The notes beneath the pieces were generated by a model. That model made no database searches. It had not been told where the DNA came from and saw nothing but the letters and a program-made list of their open reading frames with translations. From Chlamydiales bacterium (GTDB lineage Bacteria; Chlamydiota; Chlamydiia; Chlamydiales; JACKPQ01), in assembly GCA_024233455.1 (NCBI GenBank), contig JACKPP010000002.1, positions 529,047-593,046 on the forward strand: a stretch of DNA of 64,000 nt. Direction: 5' to 3'. Positions 45,328 through 54,316 of this stretch are shown in pieces (positions within the stretch are counted from its first letter, which is position 1; every line of letters begins with the position of its first letter). The translations under genes were made by a program, and so were the position numbers.

Positions 45328-47470
45328 GGGGCGCGATATCGATTTTTTCCAGCAGACCTTGAAGCATTGCGCGCTTGGCTTCCCTGGATAAAAGTTCCTG
45401 TGCTGAGCGTACCGAGTAGGCCGTGGGGGTTTTTGATGCGGCGTCACTTTCGATATAACCAAATAAAAAATCCCCCTGTTTGGATATGACCACTTCTGAC
45501 CAGGTGCCGACATCTTTGCGGGAAAAGTCATCCGACAAAAACCAGTGAGGCTCTGCCCGTTTAACGCATCCAGAGACCTTTTCAAGCTCCCACTGCTGCC
45601 CAAATCCAGCCAGCGCAACAGATTCACCAGCCACCAGTTTTTGGCGAACCATTTCTAAATGTGCTTTTGACCTTTGGGCGAACACCTGCTCAAAACACGC
45701 TTTAGCAACATCTGCCTTAACTTCATGCCAGGCCTTCCATTGTCCCTTCTCATCTTGATAAGTTTGAGGATCCAACTCACGCACCTTTACATACTGTTTT
45801 TCAATACGTTTGTTCATCAATTTTTCCAACACACCTGATTCCAAAGCTTCTTGAAAGCTCAAAATTTCCGGCTCAGCGCATTGCTTGGAAACCTTGATAC
45901 GATAGAAGTGCTTTTGATCATCGGTAAAACAATTCAAATGGTCGGATTCTTCTTTTAAAAGCGTTCGGAAAGCATCTAACTGGGTAATTCCTTCCAGAGG
46001 CTCTCTCGTTCCGGCCAAGGCCACGTGCAACACCTCTTCAGAAGGCTGAGCCTTACTCAATGCCTCCTCAATCCACTCTGGGTGTAAACCTACAATTTGC
46101 TCCCGCACGCTTGCATCGAGTTGATCCCTGACTGCCGGTGCTAAACTATCCAAAGCAGCCAAGCGCTCATCGCGCGTCTCGGCTTTTTTAAGATCTTTGA
46201 ATTTACTCTTGAGCTGCTCCCAATTCTTTCCATCCAATTCAAACTGCAGCATCTCTTTCACTGAAACTCTTCCAACTAGGTCAAACTTATCAACCGATGC
46301 TACTTCAACTAAAAACCGCTCTTCTAATAGCTCTTTGGGAATATTTGAAATCTCTTTAGCCTCCAAAGGCAGTCCAGCGCATGGCTTGCCCACAAGCTCA
46401 GCGTAGAGCATAGCCAAATAAGGTTCTTTGCGCACCGTTTCGCTCAAACGATAAGCGCACACATTGCGTCCGGCATGAGCATACGAGTCAAATTGCTTTT
46501 GCAATAGCGGGTCAGCATAAACCGATCCCCCCACTTCATCAAATAGCCGACGAAATAACATTACCTCGCGCCAGGCTTCAACAGCTTCGCCTTCACTCAT
46601 TTGTAAATGCTGAAGTTGTTTAGTAAACATATCAGCTACATCTGATGCTCCCACTACCTGGCCCCGTTTTTGCGCGCACAAATACTCATATCCATTTTGC
46701 ATCAAATTAGCTTTTGCTTCTTGATAACCAACTTTGTAATTCCTTTGCTTGGCTACAATAGCTCCATTGTGGACTAGCTGTGCAGAGATTTCCAAAAACC
46801 GACGTCCAAACCAATCTTCTAAACTATGCGCTCCAAATAGACCTAAATCCCCGTGAACCAAAAACGGATCTTGTTGCATCCACTGAAATTGACTCTGCTG
46901 AGAATAGAGCATACGGCGAACAGCTTCTGCATTCAAGCCGCCCTGATCGACATAGGTTCTGGCAAGTGCTTCAAAGACACCAGGACCAAATTCCATAGCC
47001 TGCACTTTTTCAACCCTAGACTTTAACTGTGGGGCAAACTGAGCCCAAATCGCGGCCATACTCAAAAATTTCCCCTGGGGATGCTCATATGGAGTAAACT
47101 TCTTGGCTTGCTCAAATCGCTTTTTCAAATCGCCTTCTATTTCATCAAAGTAGCGCTCGGCAATCAGTGCACCCAAACCAGTTTGAATAAAATCTTTACG
47201 TATCACGCCATCATTAAACAAATTTGGCATTTGCCGCCTTTGGATCAAATGGTTATCCAGATAATCCGAAGAGATAAAGCGCACTAAATTTTCACTACTT
47301 TGCAACTTCAAATCAGAGCCATCGATGGCCTTACCAATCACCTTATCGGCTCTACGTGAAGGCATTTTTTGCAGCGCCCCAAAAAGACCAAAAAACAAAA
47401 AACTAAAGACTAAGAATACTGAGACGATAGCGATAAAAAACTTCTGATATTTCCGTAAGACTGCGAGCAT
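45320..47470 (-). CDS. PpiD/SurA-like periplasmic folding factor
   Basis: The 716-residue protein has a single N-terminal anchor (FFIAIVSVFLVFSFLFFGLF, residues about 11-30), then a long helical periplasmic body, the plan of PpiD-type membrane-anchored chaperones. An isomerase (parvulin) domain with its usual motifs was not clear to me, so it may be a chaperone-only SurA_N_3 relative. It carries a downstream partner gene with CBM9-like fold that overlaps by 8 bases. Confidence 0.65.
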   Translation of the reverse strand: MLAVLRKYQKFFIAIVSVFLVFSFLFFGLFGALQKMPSRRADKVIGKAIDGSDLKLQSSENLVRFISSDYLDNHLIQRRQMPNLFNDGVIRKDFIQTGLGALIAERYFDEIEGDLKKRFEQAKKFTPYEHPQGKFLSMAAIWAQFAPQLKSRVEKVQAMEFGPGVFEALARTYVDQGGLNAEAVRRMLYSQQSQFQWMQQDPFLVHGDLGLFGAHSLEDWFGRRFLEISAQLVHNGAIVAKQRNYKVGYQEAKANLMQNGYEYLCAQKRGQVVGASDVADMFTKQLQHLQMSEGEAVEAWREVMLFRRLFDEVGGSVYADPLLQKQFDSYAHAGRNVCAYRLSETVRKEPYLAMLYAELVGKPCAGLPLEAKEISNIPKELLEERFLVEVASVDKFDLVGRVSVKEMLQFELDGKNWEQLKSKFKDLKKAETRDERLAALDSLAPAVRDQLDASVREQIVGLHPEWIEEALSKAQPSEEVLHVALAGTREPLEGITQLDAFRTLLKEESDHLNCFTDDQKHFYRIKVSKQCAEPEILSFQEALESGVLEKLMNKRIEKQYVKVRELDPQTYQDEKGQWKAWHEVKADVAKACFEQVFAQRSKAHLEMVRQKLVAGESVALAGFGQQWELEKVSGCVKRAEPHWFLSDDFSRKDVGTWSEVVISKQGDFLFGYIESDAASKTPTAYSVRSAQELLSREAKRAMLQGLLEKIDIAPHV

Positions 47471-47636
47471 AAAACACCTATTTTTTTAGTCCTCTAAGTA
47501 TATCAAAAGCTACTTTTAGAAACAAACTTCATAAACAAATTTGCGTGCTCGGTTTATCCCGGCCATCAATGGATGGATTTGCAGCGTTTTGGTGATAAAT
47601 GGGATAAATTGAATCCTGTGGTCACTAAAGTTGCTT

Positions 47637-48683
47637 TTAATCTAAGCTTTGCAAGTAACGCAGGCTTTTTTCCACAGATTTTTTCTGCTTGCTATCTGCT
47701 GTTTGGAGAGTGATACATCTTTGTTTTGCAAGTTCAATTGCCTCTCGGCGCGCAATAGCCTGGGTGTTATCCCCAAAATATGAAACTTCGCTACCAATAA
47801 ACAAGTCAGCAAAAGTATGACCGCTTGTAGTTTTCATCGTAAATATTTTTGCTGACATAGTTTGGTTAATGATACTTTCTATTCCAACATAGTAAGTCCA
47901 TGCTGCAGCTATGTGTAAAGGAGTAGATCCCAAGTCGTCTTGAATTTCTAAGGCTTCCCGACCAGCTGGGTACTTAAGAAACAATTCAATAAAATGGGGA
48001 TGACCAATCGGCATAGGTCTGCCCATTCTACGGAAACCCTCCCATTCTCGCTGAGCTGCAAAATGGACAAGTGTCAAACCTTGAGCACCTTGGATCTTTA
48101 GCATGTTTTGAAGAAACTCAGAAGCCAAAAACGCCTCAGCAACTGCTGAACTAAAATTTAAAGGGAAGTAATAGGTGGCATTGTAGTATCGAACAAGTGG
48201 TAATTCCATAGAATCAGAGACCATCAAAGCAGCTCTTTGGCCCGACTCCGTAGATAAAACCTTCCTAAGCACATCCAGATGCCGAGCTATGGTATCGTCA
48301 AACAAATGCAGAGGAGTACAGCCTCGATTATTTTTAATACAGAGAGCCGCTTGCCCCTCTGATGTATCCAACAGGTATAGAAACACGCTTTTAAGCGTAT
48401 TGATCTTGCCTGCCAGAATATGCATAGGAGTGTCCCCATAGTCGTCTTGCTCACAGAGTTTGTTTCTGTATGAGGAATCAGCCAAAATTAAGCTCCAGAC
48501 AATGTCCTTATTTGGTAAAGCATAGAGCCATGAACGATACGCCCCATAAGGAAAATGAACACTCGAACCAGAATCAAGCTCTGGAAGCCATGAAACTGGC
48601 ATAGTGCAGCTTGCAATTAATGATAGCCATCCATATGACTTTTGTGATGGGGACCGGGTGGTTGTAGTTTGAAAAGTTGCCAT
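47637..48683 (-). CDS. Ankyrin-repeat protein, candidate effector
   Basis: The 348-residue protein contains ankyrin repeats: DDYGDTPMHILAGKIN, NRGCTPLHLFDD, GLTLVHFAAQREW and DDLGSTPLHIAAAW, at about residues 78, 119, 206 and 252. Ankyrin proteins in intracellular bacteria are often type III or IV secreted effectors; no secretion signal can be called by eye. ATG at 48683; the ribosome site is AAGGAA. Coding style is like the neighbours. Confidence 0.78.
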   Translation of the reverse strand: MATFQTTTTRSPSQKSYGWLSLIASCTMPVSWLPELDSGSSVHFPYGAYRSWLYALPNKDIVWSLILADSSYRNKLCEQDDYGDTPMHILAGKINTLKSVFLYLLDTSEGQAALCIKNNRGCTPLHLFDDTIARHLDVLRKVLSTESGQRAALMVSDSMELPLVRYYNATYYFPLNFSSAVAEAFLASEFLQNMLKIQGAQGLTLVHFAAQREWEGFRRMGRPMPIGHPHFIELFLKYPAGREALEIQDDLGSTPLHIAAAWTYYVGIESIINQTMSAKIFTMKTTSGHTFADLFIGSEVSYFGDNTQAIARREAIELAKQRCITLQTADSKQKKSVEKSLRYLQSLD

Positions 48684-49000
48684 TTCCTTCTAGTTTAAAA
48701 TATTCTTAAAAATTAAACTAGCCTAAAAAATTGACTCACCTGCTATCAAAGATAAAATTTCAACTGGCAGGCTCTGTTATCGAATATTTTCGTCAACAAT
48801 CGTCTCGTTAATTTTTAAATAGCTGAAATTCTGTCATACTAACCTCGGCTTTGGGTATAGATTGATGAAGTTTATAGCTATTTAGTAGAGAGATTTTGCG
48901 ATTTTTTGTAGTCTCAGTAAATACGCTATGTGCGAGCAGAAAAGCGTACAAAATTTCCCTGTATAGCCTAAAAATAAGCGATATAAATCCGGAGCTAAGT
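48684..49000. other. Intergenic region, no feature found
   Basis: 317 AT-rich bases between the ankyrin gene and the proS stop. A leftward frame that runs into proS is an antisense artefact. No promoter or structure stands out. Confidence 0.4.
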
Positions 49001-50473
49001 TTAATACGATCTGGCAAAAATGACGCGCTGTTGGCTAGGCTCTCCAGTAATACAGCATTTGCCGGGGCTTTTATCACCAAGAAATGGAATGCAGCGGATC
49101 GAAACGCTCAAGTCTTTTTGCACCTGCTGCTCGACCTTGTAATCGCCATTCCAATGAGCTAGAGCAAAGCCTCCTGTTCCTTCAAAAAAAGCGTAAAACT
49201 CATCCCTGGAATCAATCTCTACAGTGTTTTCTTCTCTAAATTTGAGCGCTTTTTCAAAAAGTTCTTTTTGCACCGAGTTTAACTGCTCTTGAACAGTCTT
49301 GATAAATTCAGCTCTCGATTGCGCTTCAAATGCTTTAGGCTCGTTGGTACGTTTGACAACGCTCAGTGCATCAGCATCCATCTCGCGCGGTCCGATTTCA
49401 ACGCGAACGGGAACCCCTTTTTTGATCCAATGCCAGGCCTTTTCTCCCGAGCGCATCTCTCGTTCATCGACGTGAACCCGTGCAGAAAGCTCAGACTTTA
49501 GCTGATGGCAGTAGGCTAAAACGCGCGCTCGATCTTCTTCTTTATGCACAACTGGAATGATCACTACTTGAAAGGGCGCAATCTTCGGCGGCAATACCAA
49601 ACCATTATCATCGCTATGGGCCATGATCATCGATCCAATCATCCGATTGGTTGTTCCCCACGACGTTGTCCAAGCGTGCTCTAAACTCTCATCAGGTGTA
49701 CGGAATTGAATACCCGAGGCTTTAGCAAAATTTTGACCCAAAAAGTGGGATGTGCCATTTTGCAGCGCTTTGCGGTCTTGCGTCATCACTTCCATCGTGA
49801 GCGTCTCTTCTGCCCCCGGAAATTTTTCACTTTCGGTTTTTTTACCTTGAATCACGGGAACGCCAAGCTCATTTTCCACAAAATCGGTGTAGACTTCCAG
49901 CATGCGTCTGGCGTCAGCTTCAGCTTCTTGGCGCGTGGCAAAAGCGCAATGCCCTTCCTGCCACAAAATCTCTACCGTGCGCAAAAACAGCCGAGGCCGC
50001 ATCTCCCAACGCACAATATTGGCCCATTGGTTCATCTTCATTGGCAGATCGCGATACGATTGCACCCACTTGGCATACATCTCCCCTACCATCGTCTCTG
50101 ACGTGGGTCTTACAATCAATGGTTCTTCGAGCGGGCTTGCAGGGACAAGCTTTCCATCGACAGCCTCTAGCCTATGGTGCGTCACCACCGCGCACTCTTT
50201 GGCAAAGCCTTCTACATGTTCTGCTTCCTTCTCTAGAAAACTCAATGGAATAAACAACGGAAAATAGGCATTTTGAACACCTTCTTCCTTAAACCTACGG
50301 TCTAAACCTGCAACGATATTCTCCCAAATGGCGTATCCCCAGGGCTTTACCACCATGCAACCGCGTACCGGTGAATTTTCAGCCAGATCAGCAGCCTTAA
50401 TGACCTGCTGGTACCATTCAGGATAATTTTCCTCTCGTGTAGGAGTGATTGCGGTCTTTGCGTGCTTAGCCAT
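49001..50473 (-). CDS. proS: Prolyl-tRNA synthetase, archaeal/eukaryotic-like type
   Basis: Class II synthetase charging tRNA-Pro. The 490-residue protein has motif 2 (RWEMRPRLFLRTVEILWQEGH), TSWGTTNRMIGSMIMAHSDDNGL as motif 3 region, and the extra C-terminal zinc-binding-like domain ending in a tyrosine (VIFARSY). It lacks the insertion editing domain of the roughly 570-residue bacterial type, so it is of the short ProS type shared with archaea, eukaryotes and some bacteria. Start at 50473 (MAKHAKTAITPT) is set by homologous N-termini. Confidence 0.92.
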   Translation of the reverse strand: MAKHAKTAITPTREENYPEWYQQVIKAADLAENSPVRGCMVVKPWGYAIWENIVAGLDRRFKEEGVQNAYFPLFIPLSFLEKEAEHVEGFAKECAVVTHHRLEAVDGKLVPASPLEEPLIVRPTSETMVGEMYAKWVQSYRDLPMKMNQWANIVRWEMRPRLFLRTVEILWQEGHCAFATRQEAEADARRMLEVYTDFVENELGVPVIQGKKTESEKFPGAEETLTMEVMTQDRKALQNGTSHFLGQNFAKASGIQFRTPDESLEHAWTTSWGTTNRMIGSMIMAHSDDNGLVLPPKIAPFQVVIIPVVHKEEDRARVLAYCHQLKSELSARVHVDEREMRSGEKAWHWIKKGVPVRVEIGPREMDADALSVVKRTNEPKAFEAQSRAEFIKTVQEQLNSVQKELFEKALKFREENTVEIDSRDEFYAFFEGTGGFALAHWNGDYKVEQQVQKDLSVSIRCIPFLGDKSPGKCCITGEPSQQRVIFARSY

Positions 50474-50521
50474 AATCAGGACAGGATACTCTATGGGGGG
50501 ATGCAACGTCAAGCCCAGACA

Positions 50522-50550
50522 TTGTAATATTATGAAAGTCCAATTATACT
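50522..50550 (+). promoter_or_regulatory. Sigma-70-type promoter of gene at 50572
   Basis: TTGTAA (50522-50527) and TATACT (50545-50550) are spaced by 17 bases. The leader of about 15 bases carries AAGGGA before the ATG at 50572. Confidence 0.6.
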
Positions 50551-50571
50551 GCTTGTCAAAAAGGGACGCCC

Positions 50572-51855
50572 ATGTCGGCTAACGCTATAAAATTTCCTGG
50601 TAAAACAATTCTTTTACACGCATTCGGATTAGGCGGATTGGGAGACCTAACCGCTGTGGCACGTATTGCCCAAATCCTGGCCCATCGAGGGACTTTTGAC
50701 CCAAAATCTATTACTGTGGCGTGCTCTCAAAAGAAAAGCTATAAGTTTTTAAAATCATTAAATCTCCAAAACCTAAAGTTACTACCCCTTCCAGATGACC
50801 ATGCCGCTTACGTGGAAGCTACCAAAGATTACGACGTCCAAATCATCTATCCCGATTGCCAAGCTAGACTCCCATGGATCATTAACTGTGTTCCAACACT
50901 CCTATTAAACGAGAACAATTATAGAGTGGCTGAATTACCAGAGCCCATTACGACATGGTGCCTCTCGCAAAGCCTGGGCCTACCTGATGAATCAGAAAAT
51001 AGCTATTTGGGCATTCTGATCGACCCAGATTTGCGCAGCTTTAGCCAGCTTAGTCAAGAGGCCAAAGGCCAAGAGCTCAAAGCAACTTTTGAAGCGCTAG
51101 ATCCTGATTTAAAACAAAAAATTTACCAAAACCAATCACCAGAAGACTGCATGGTCTTTTTAGGTTATTGTCATGACCAACAGCTGCGTTTCAACTATAT
51201 GCAGGAAATTGTAGCTCTATACCAGGACCAGTCAAAACAGCTATGCTTTGTGATGCCTGACTACTTTTCTCTACATCGTGATAATGGTGTCGTTTATGAA
51301 ACAGTCAATGATAGGTCAGTACGCATTGTTATCGCTGATATTCCTCCCACCCAAATGAACCATCTTTGGAAGCTCTCCATGCCCGAAGTTTTAGTCACAG
51401 GAGATCAATCGCTTACAGAGGCAATTTCGATTAACAAGGTGGTACTGCGATATGAAGTGATGGACCACAAAAAACGGTTTGGCCAAGCCTGGAAACGACT
51501 TTCTATACAGCATACCGCTGAAGAGATCTGCCAGGCCTATGATTGTTCTGAAAAAATTGAAGCACTTATTGGACAGCTATTGACAAGCAGATCTGAAGCA
51601 CAAAGTGCCGTATCACATCTAACCCAGCCTGTTATTCAATATCACAACGACCCATTTCCCTTGAGTCTCCCTGTTTTCATCACATCTAGCCAAGTACAGA
51701 AACTGCGATTAACCTACGATGAGCAAAAGCCTGAAGATCCTGACTTTCAGACGCGTTACCCAAACTCGATACTAGAGTGTTGGTCTTTTGGAGGTGAAAT
51801 CTACCTCACCAAACGATTAGCTGACACCACTTTGGCGACAGCAGAAACCTTCTAA
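50572..51855 (+). CDS. Unassigned protein, possibly GT-B glycosyltransferase
   Basis: The 427-residue protein has an N-terminal GLGGLGDLTAVARIAQIL like the glycine-rich start of GT-B folds, and a later VTGDQSLTEAISINKVVLRYEV resembling the donor-site segment of such enzymes, with IPPTQMNHLW before it. No family can be named. It has no signal peptide or membrane helix. Its own promoter suggests an independent gene. A secreted effector is possible but unsupported. Confidence 0.6.
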   Translation: MSANAIKFPGKTILLHAFGLGGLGDLTAVARIAQILAHRGTFDPKSITVACSQKKSYKFLKSLNLQNLKLLPLPDDHAAYVEATKDYDVQIIYPDCQARLPWIINCVPTLLLNENNYRVAELPEPITTWCLSQSLGLPDESENSYLGILIDPDLRSFSQLSQEAKGQELKATFEALDPDLKQKIYQNQSPEDCMVFLGYCHDQQLRFNYMQEIVALYQDQSKQLCFVMPDYFSLHRDNGVVYETVNDRSVRIVIADIPPTQMNHLWKLSMPEVLVTGDQSLTEAISINKVVLRYEVMDHKKRFGQAWKRLSIQHTAEEICQAYDCSEKIEALIGQLLTSRSEAQSAVSHLTQPVIQYHNDPFPLSLPVFITSSQVQKLRLTYDEQKPEDPDFQTRYPNSILECWSFGGEIYLTKRLADTTLATAETF

Positions 51856-51871
51856 TGGCACTCAAGTGCAA

Positions 51872-53302
51872 TCATTTAGGCATAAAGAGCGCATCCAATG
51901 TCAATTGAGAATCTACCGTTTGAATATAATGGTGATTTTCTTTTACACCATAGGGCGTGATCATAACCAAAAAAACGGCCTTCTTGGTCTGCTTCTGAAA
52001 AATGCGTTTTTTCTTTTCCAATTGCTCAGCATAGGCTTTATCTATGACAAATTCACCATTGGAAAATTTAATTTCGCAAATGTTAATGCAATTATCTGCC
52101 CGGTCTATTACCAAATCGATCTCAATTCCCTGATCGGCAAAGTAAGATTCTGTCGTTGAAACCGCTCCAAGTCCTAAAGCTCGCTTGATTTCATACGCAT
52201 GCTTGATGCAGATATTTTCAAATGTGTAGCCAGACCACGTATAGTACGCAGGTGTGTTGATCATTTTATTCCAATAATCTTGATCACTACGGTGGGTGAT
52301 TTGACTACGCATTGGCTCAATCCACTGCAGATAAAAATAGGAATACTCATCAGTCAGACGATATCTTTTTTCTTTGACCTCCTTCCCAAAATCTGGAAGT
52401 GGAGAAATAAATCCAGATTCCTCTAAATCGCGGATGATACGTGTTGCAGTTCCTCCCCTTCGCATGTCGAGGCTTTCAATTATCTCGTCTGCTTTCATCC
52501 CCCGCCTTTTCTTTGCCAAAGCTCGTATCACTTTGATATGGCGCTCAGATTGATCAAAATGTGAAGTGTAGATTTTATGAAATTCACTATAGAGTGGCCC
52601 TTGCAACCTGAAGCACGTGTTATTGATGATTTGTGCGGGCGATTTCCCTCGATCGATATACGTTAAATACTTAGCCACCCCACCAGTGACCATGAATAAC
52701 TCAACAATCGCCCTCCTGGGCAAAGCAATATGATGGTCGACCAAAAACATTTCCATCTCGCTCAATGTAAATGGTAGTAGCTTGATTTCTTCAGTTACAC
52801 GTCCGTATAACCCACCTCGACCGTAGATGACCTTATGAATAATCCAGGAAGCCACCGAACCGCAAACGATTAACAGAATATGCTCCATCCAAGCAAAGTG
52901 TTGGTTCCACGCATATTCCATCTCACTTAAAAAATTAGATCTGGGAGATGCCAACCAGGGTAATTCATCAAAAAATAGAATAATTTTCTGCTTATTGTCC
53001 ATTCTTTTACAGGCTGCACACAAATGACAAAAAGCCTCACCCCAATTATCTAACGTTTTAGTGATAGGGGCGTTAGGAAAAATCAAATTAAATTCTTGGG
53101 TAAATTTGACAAGTTGCTCCTTTTTCGACGCGCCTTTGGTTCCAGTTAGAACAAAAAACACACCTTTATCCCTTAAAAACTGACGAATCAAAAAAGTTTT
53201 ACCCACGCGTCTACGCCCATAGACTGCCAAAAACTCTGATTTAGGTGACATCAAATATTTTGAAAGTTTAGCCTGTTCTTCCCGCCTTTCTGAGATTTCC
53301 AT
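51872..53302 (-). CDS. AAA ATPase with C-terminal DUF234 nuclease-like domain
   Basis: The 476-residue protein is of the archaeal ATPase/DUF234 family. Walker A is GRRRVGKT (residues 29-36), Walker B IILFFDELPWL, followed by a winged-helix region (RRGGTATRIIRDLEESGF) and a C-terminal domain with GIEIDLVIDR and CEIKFS, the D...ExK pattern of PD-(D/E)XK nucleases. Its job is not settled in any organism; such genes often appear scattered like mobile or selfish units. Upstream lies a 51-bp tandem array, filling the gap to lplA. No Shine-Dalgarno precedes the ATG. Confidence 0.85.
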   Translation of the reverse strand: MEISERREEQAKLSKYLMSPKSEFLAVYGRRRVGKTFLIRQFLRDKGVFFVLTGTKGASKKEQLVKFTQEFNLIFPNAPITKTLDNWGEAFCHLCAACKRMDNKQKIILFFDELPWLASPRSNFLSEMEYAWNQHFAWMEHILLIVCGSVASWIIHKVIYGRGGLYGRVTEEIKLLPFTLSEMEMFLVDHHIALPRRAIVELFMVTGGVAKYLTYIDRGKSPAQIINNTCFRLQGPLYSEFHKIYTSHFDQSERHIKVIRALAKKRRGMKADEIIESLDMRRGGTATRIIRDLEESGFISPLPDFGKEVKEKRYRLTDEYSYFYLQWIEPMRSQITHRSDQDYWNKMINTPAYYTWSGYTFENICIKHAYEIKRALGLGAVSTTESYFADQGIEIDLVIDRADNCINICEIKFSNGEFVIDKAYAEQLEKKKRIFQKQTKKAVFLVMITPYGVKENHHYIQTVDSQLTLDALFMPK

Positions 53303-53315
53303 ATTATAACCGTAT

Positions 53316-53488
53316 AATAGATTTGGCTACTTTATAGCATCAAACCAGCCAAATGTCCATTTTTTTGATAGATTTGGCTACTTTACAGCATCAAACCAGC
53401 CAAATGTCCTTTTTTTTGATAGATTTGGCTACTTTATAGCATCAAATCAGCCAAATGTCCTTTTTTTTGATAGATTTGGCTACTTTAT
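53316..53488. repeat. 51-bp tandem repeat array of alternating half-sites
   Basis: Three full copies and a partial fourth of a 51-base unit fill the space upstream of the AAA ATPase. Repeats begin at 53318, 53369, 53420 and 53471. Each unit has ATTTGGCT and its inverse AGCCAAAT, so half-sites lie at 53321, 53347, 53372, 53398, 53423, 53449 and 53474, alternating in orientation every 25 or 26 bases. The copies differ only at a few bases. This looks like an operator or binding array for a DNA-binding protein, most simply the adjacent ATPase itself. Confidence 0.85.
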
Positions 53489-53499
53489 GGCACGATGCG

Positions 53500-54210
53500 T
53501 TAATTCAGCCGTATCTTGAATTGCTCAATCACTAAGTCTTTGATGTAACCCCGCGCTTCTATAAGCTCGCATAGTCCAGCTTCTTTACCCAGCAGCGAAT
53601 AAGTATGCTGTTCCATCGCAGAGAGCACTTGAGTACCAGGAAGCAGAACGGCTTCAAGTAACGCTTTAGGAGGGTGAGCCACACAGATGCTACCTTGATG
53701 CAAGAAACCCTGACGCATGCGCCTTTGGGCAGCACCGGCAATTTTTTGCGATCCTAACATGACATCGTACTTGGTCGGTTTGGCCATACAAAACGAGCGG
53801 CAGCTTTCATCAAGCGGCATGGGCTCTTCCGGTAACAGGTTGGGATCGTGATCGATGAATTTTTTCACCGCCGCTTGAACTGCAGTATTAATGAGATGAT
53901 AGTTATCTAAGGTGTTTAATGAAAATTGAGGGTGCGTACAAGGAACAAGGATAGAAAAGGCCCAGTCAGAGACGTGAAAGATGATACCCCCACCAGTGGG
54001 TCTGCGTCCCAATTGTAAAGTATTTTCTTCAACCTTATGAAGGCATAAATAGTCAGAGGGCTTAATGAAATGTCCGTGGGTGGCCGATGGCCCATCCCAC
54101 TCGTATATATGGAGTATCGGCTCAGCTCCTAGGTCCTTTAAGAGGGCCGCATCGATATCCATATTTTCTTGGGCCGAGCGCTTTCCAGTGTCGAGGATCT
54201 TTAATGTCAT
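53500..54210 (-). CDS. lplA: Lipoate-protein ligase A family protein
   Basis: Attaches lipoate to carrier lysines such as GcvH and the 2-oxoacid dehydrogenases. The 236-residue protein has RRPTGGGIIFH (substrate loop) and the catalytic lysine in GSQKIAGAAQRR, with FLHQGSI following. Short for a full LplA, comparable with the chlamydial LplA proteins. Position beside clpC matches CT285. Confidence 0.92.
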   Translation of the reverse strand: MTLKILDTGKRSAQENMDIDAALLKDLGAEPILHIYEWDGPSATHGHFIKPSDYLCLHKVEENTLQLGRRPTGGGIIFHVSDWAFSILVPCTHPQFSLNTLDNYHLINTAVQAAVKKFIDHDPNLLPEEPMPLDESCRSFCMAKPTKYDVMLGSQKIAGAAQRRMRQGFLHQGSICVAHPPKALLEAVLLPGTQVLSAMEQHTYSLLGKEAGLCELIEARGYIKDLVIEQFKIRLN

Positions 54211-54284
54211 AGATTTGCACTATACCATGGATTTAAATTTAGTTTGCTATTAGAATGAAGTTTACGAGGGGTATTAACGCCCAT

Positions 54285-54305
54285 TATATTCAACGTGTTT
54301 ATAAT
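54285..54305 (+). promoter_or_regulatory. Candidate -10 elements of clpC
   Basis: TATATT (54285-54290) with TTTACG 18 bases upstream, and a perfect TATAAT (54300-54305) closer to the gene, compete as -10. AAGG at 54306-54309 sits 7 bases before the ATG at 54317 and would be in the transcript only if the first is used. Confidence 0.35.
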
Positions 54306-54316
54306 AAGGTAGTAAG

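Noticed and set aside
45328..45627. N-terminal extension of the CBM9-like protein
   Set aside because: These 100 codons lie inside the PpiD-like gene in another frame; the start at 45327 explains the fold and the overlap.
48808..49080. Leftward frame resembling the one at 22.6 kb (shared GFIS.IFR)
   Set aside because: It overlaps the end of proS in another frame; the resemblance is short and probably chance.
53316..53488. 51-bp repeats considered as a CRISPR array
   Set aside because: Units are contiguous with no unique spacers, and no cas genes are nearby.
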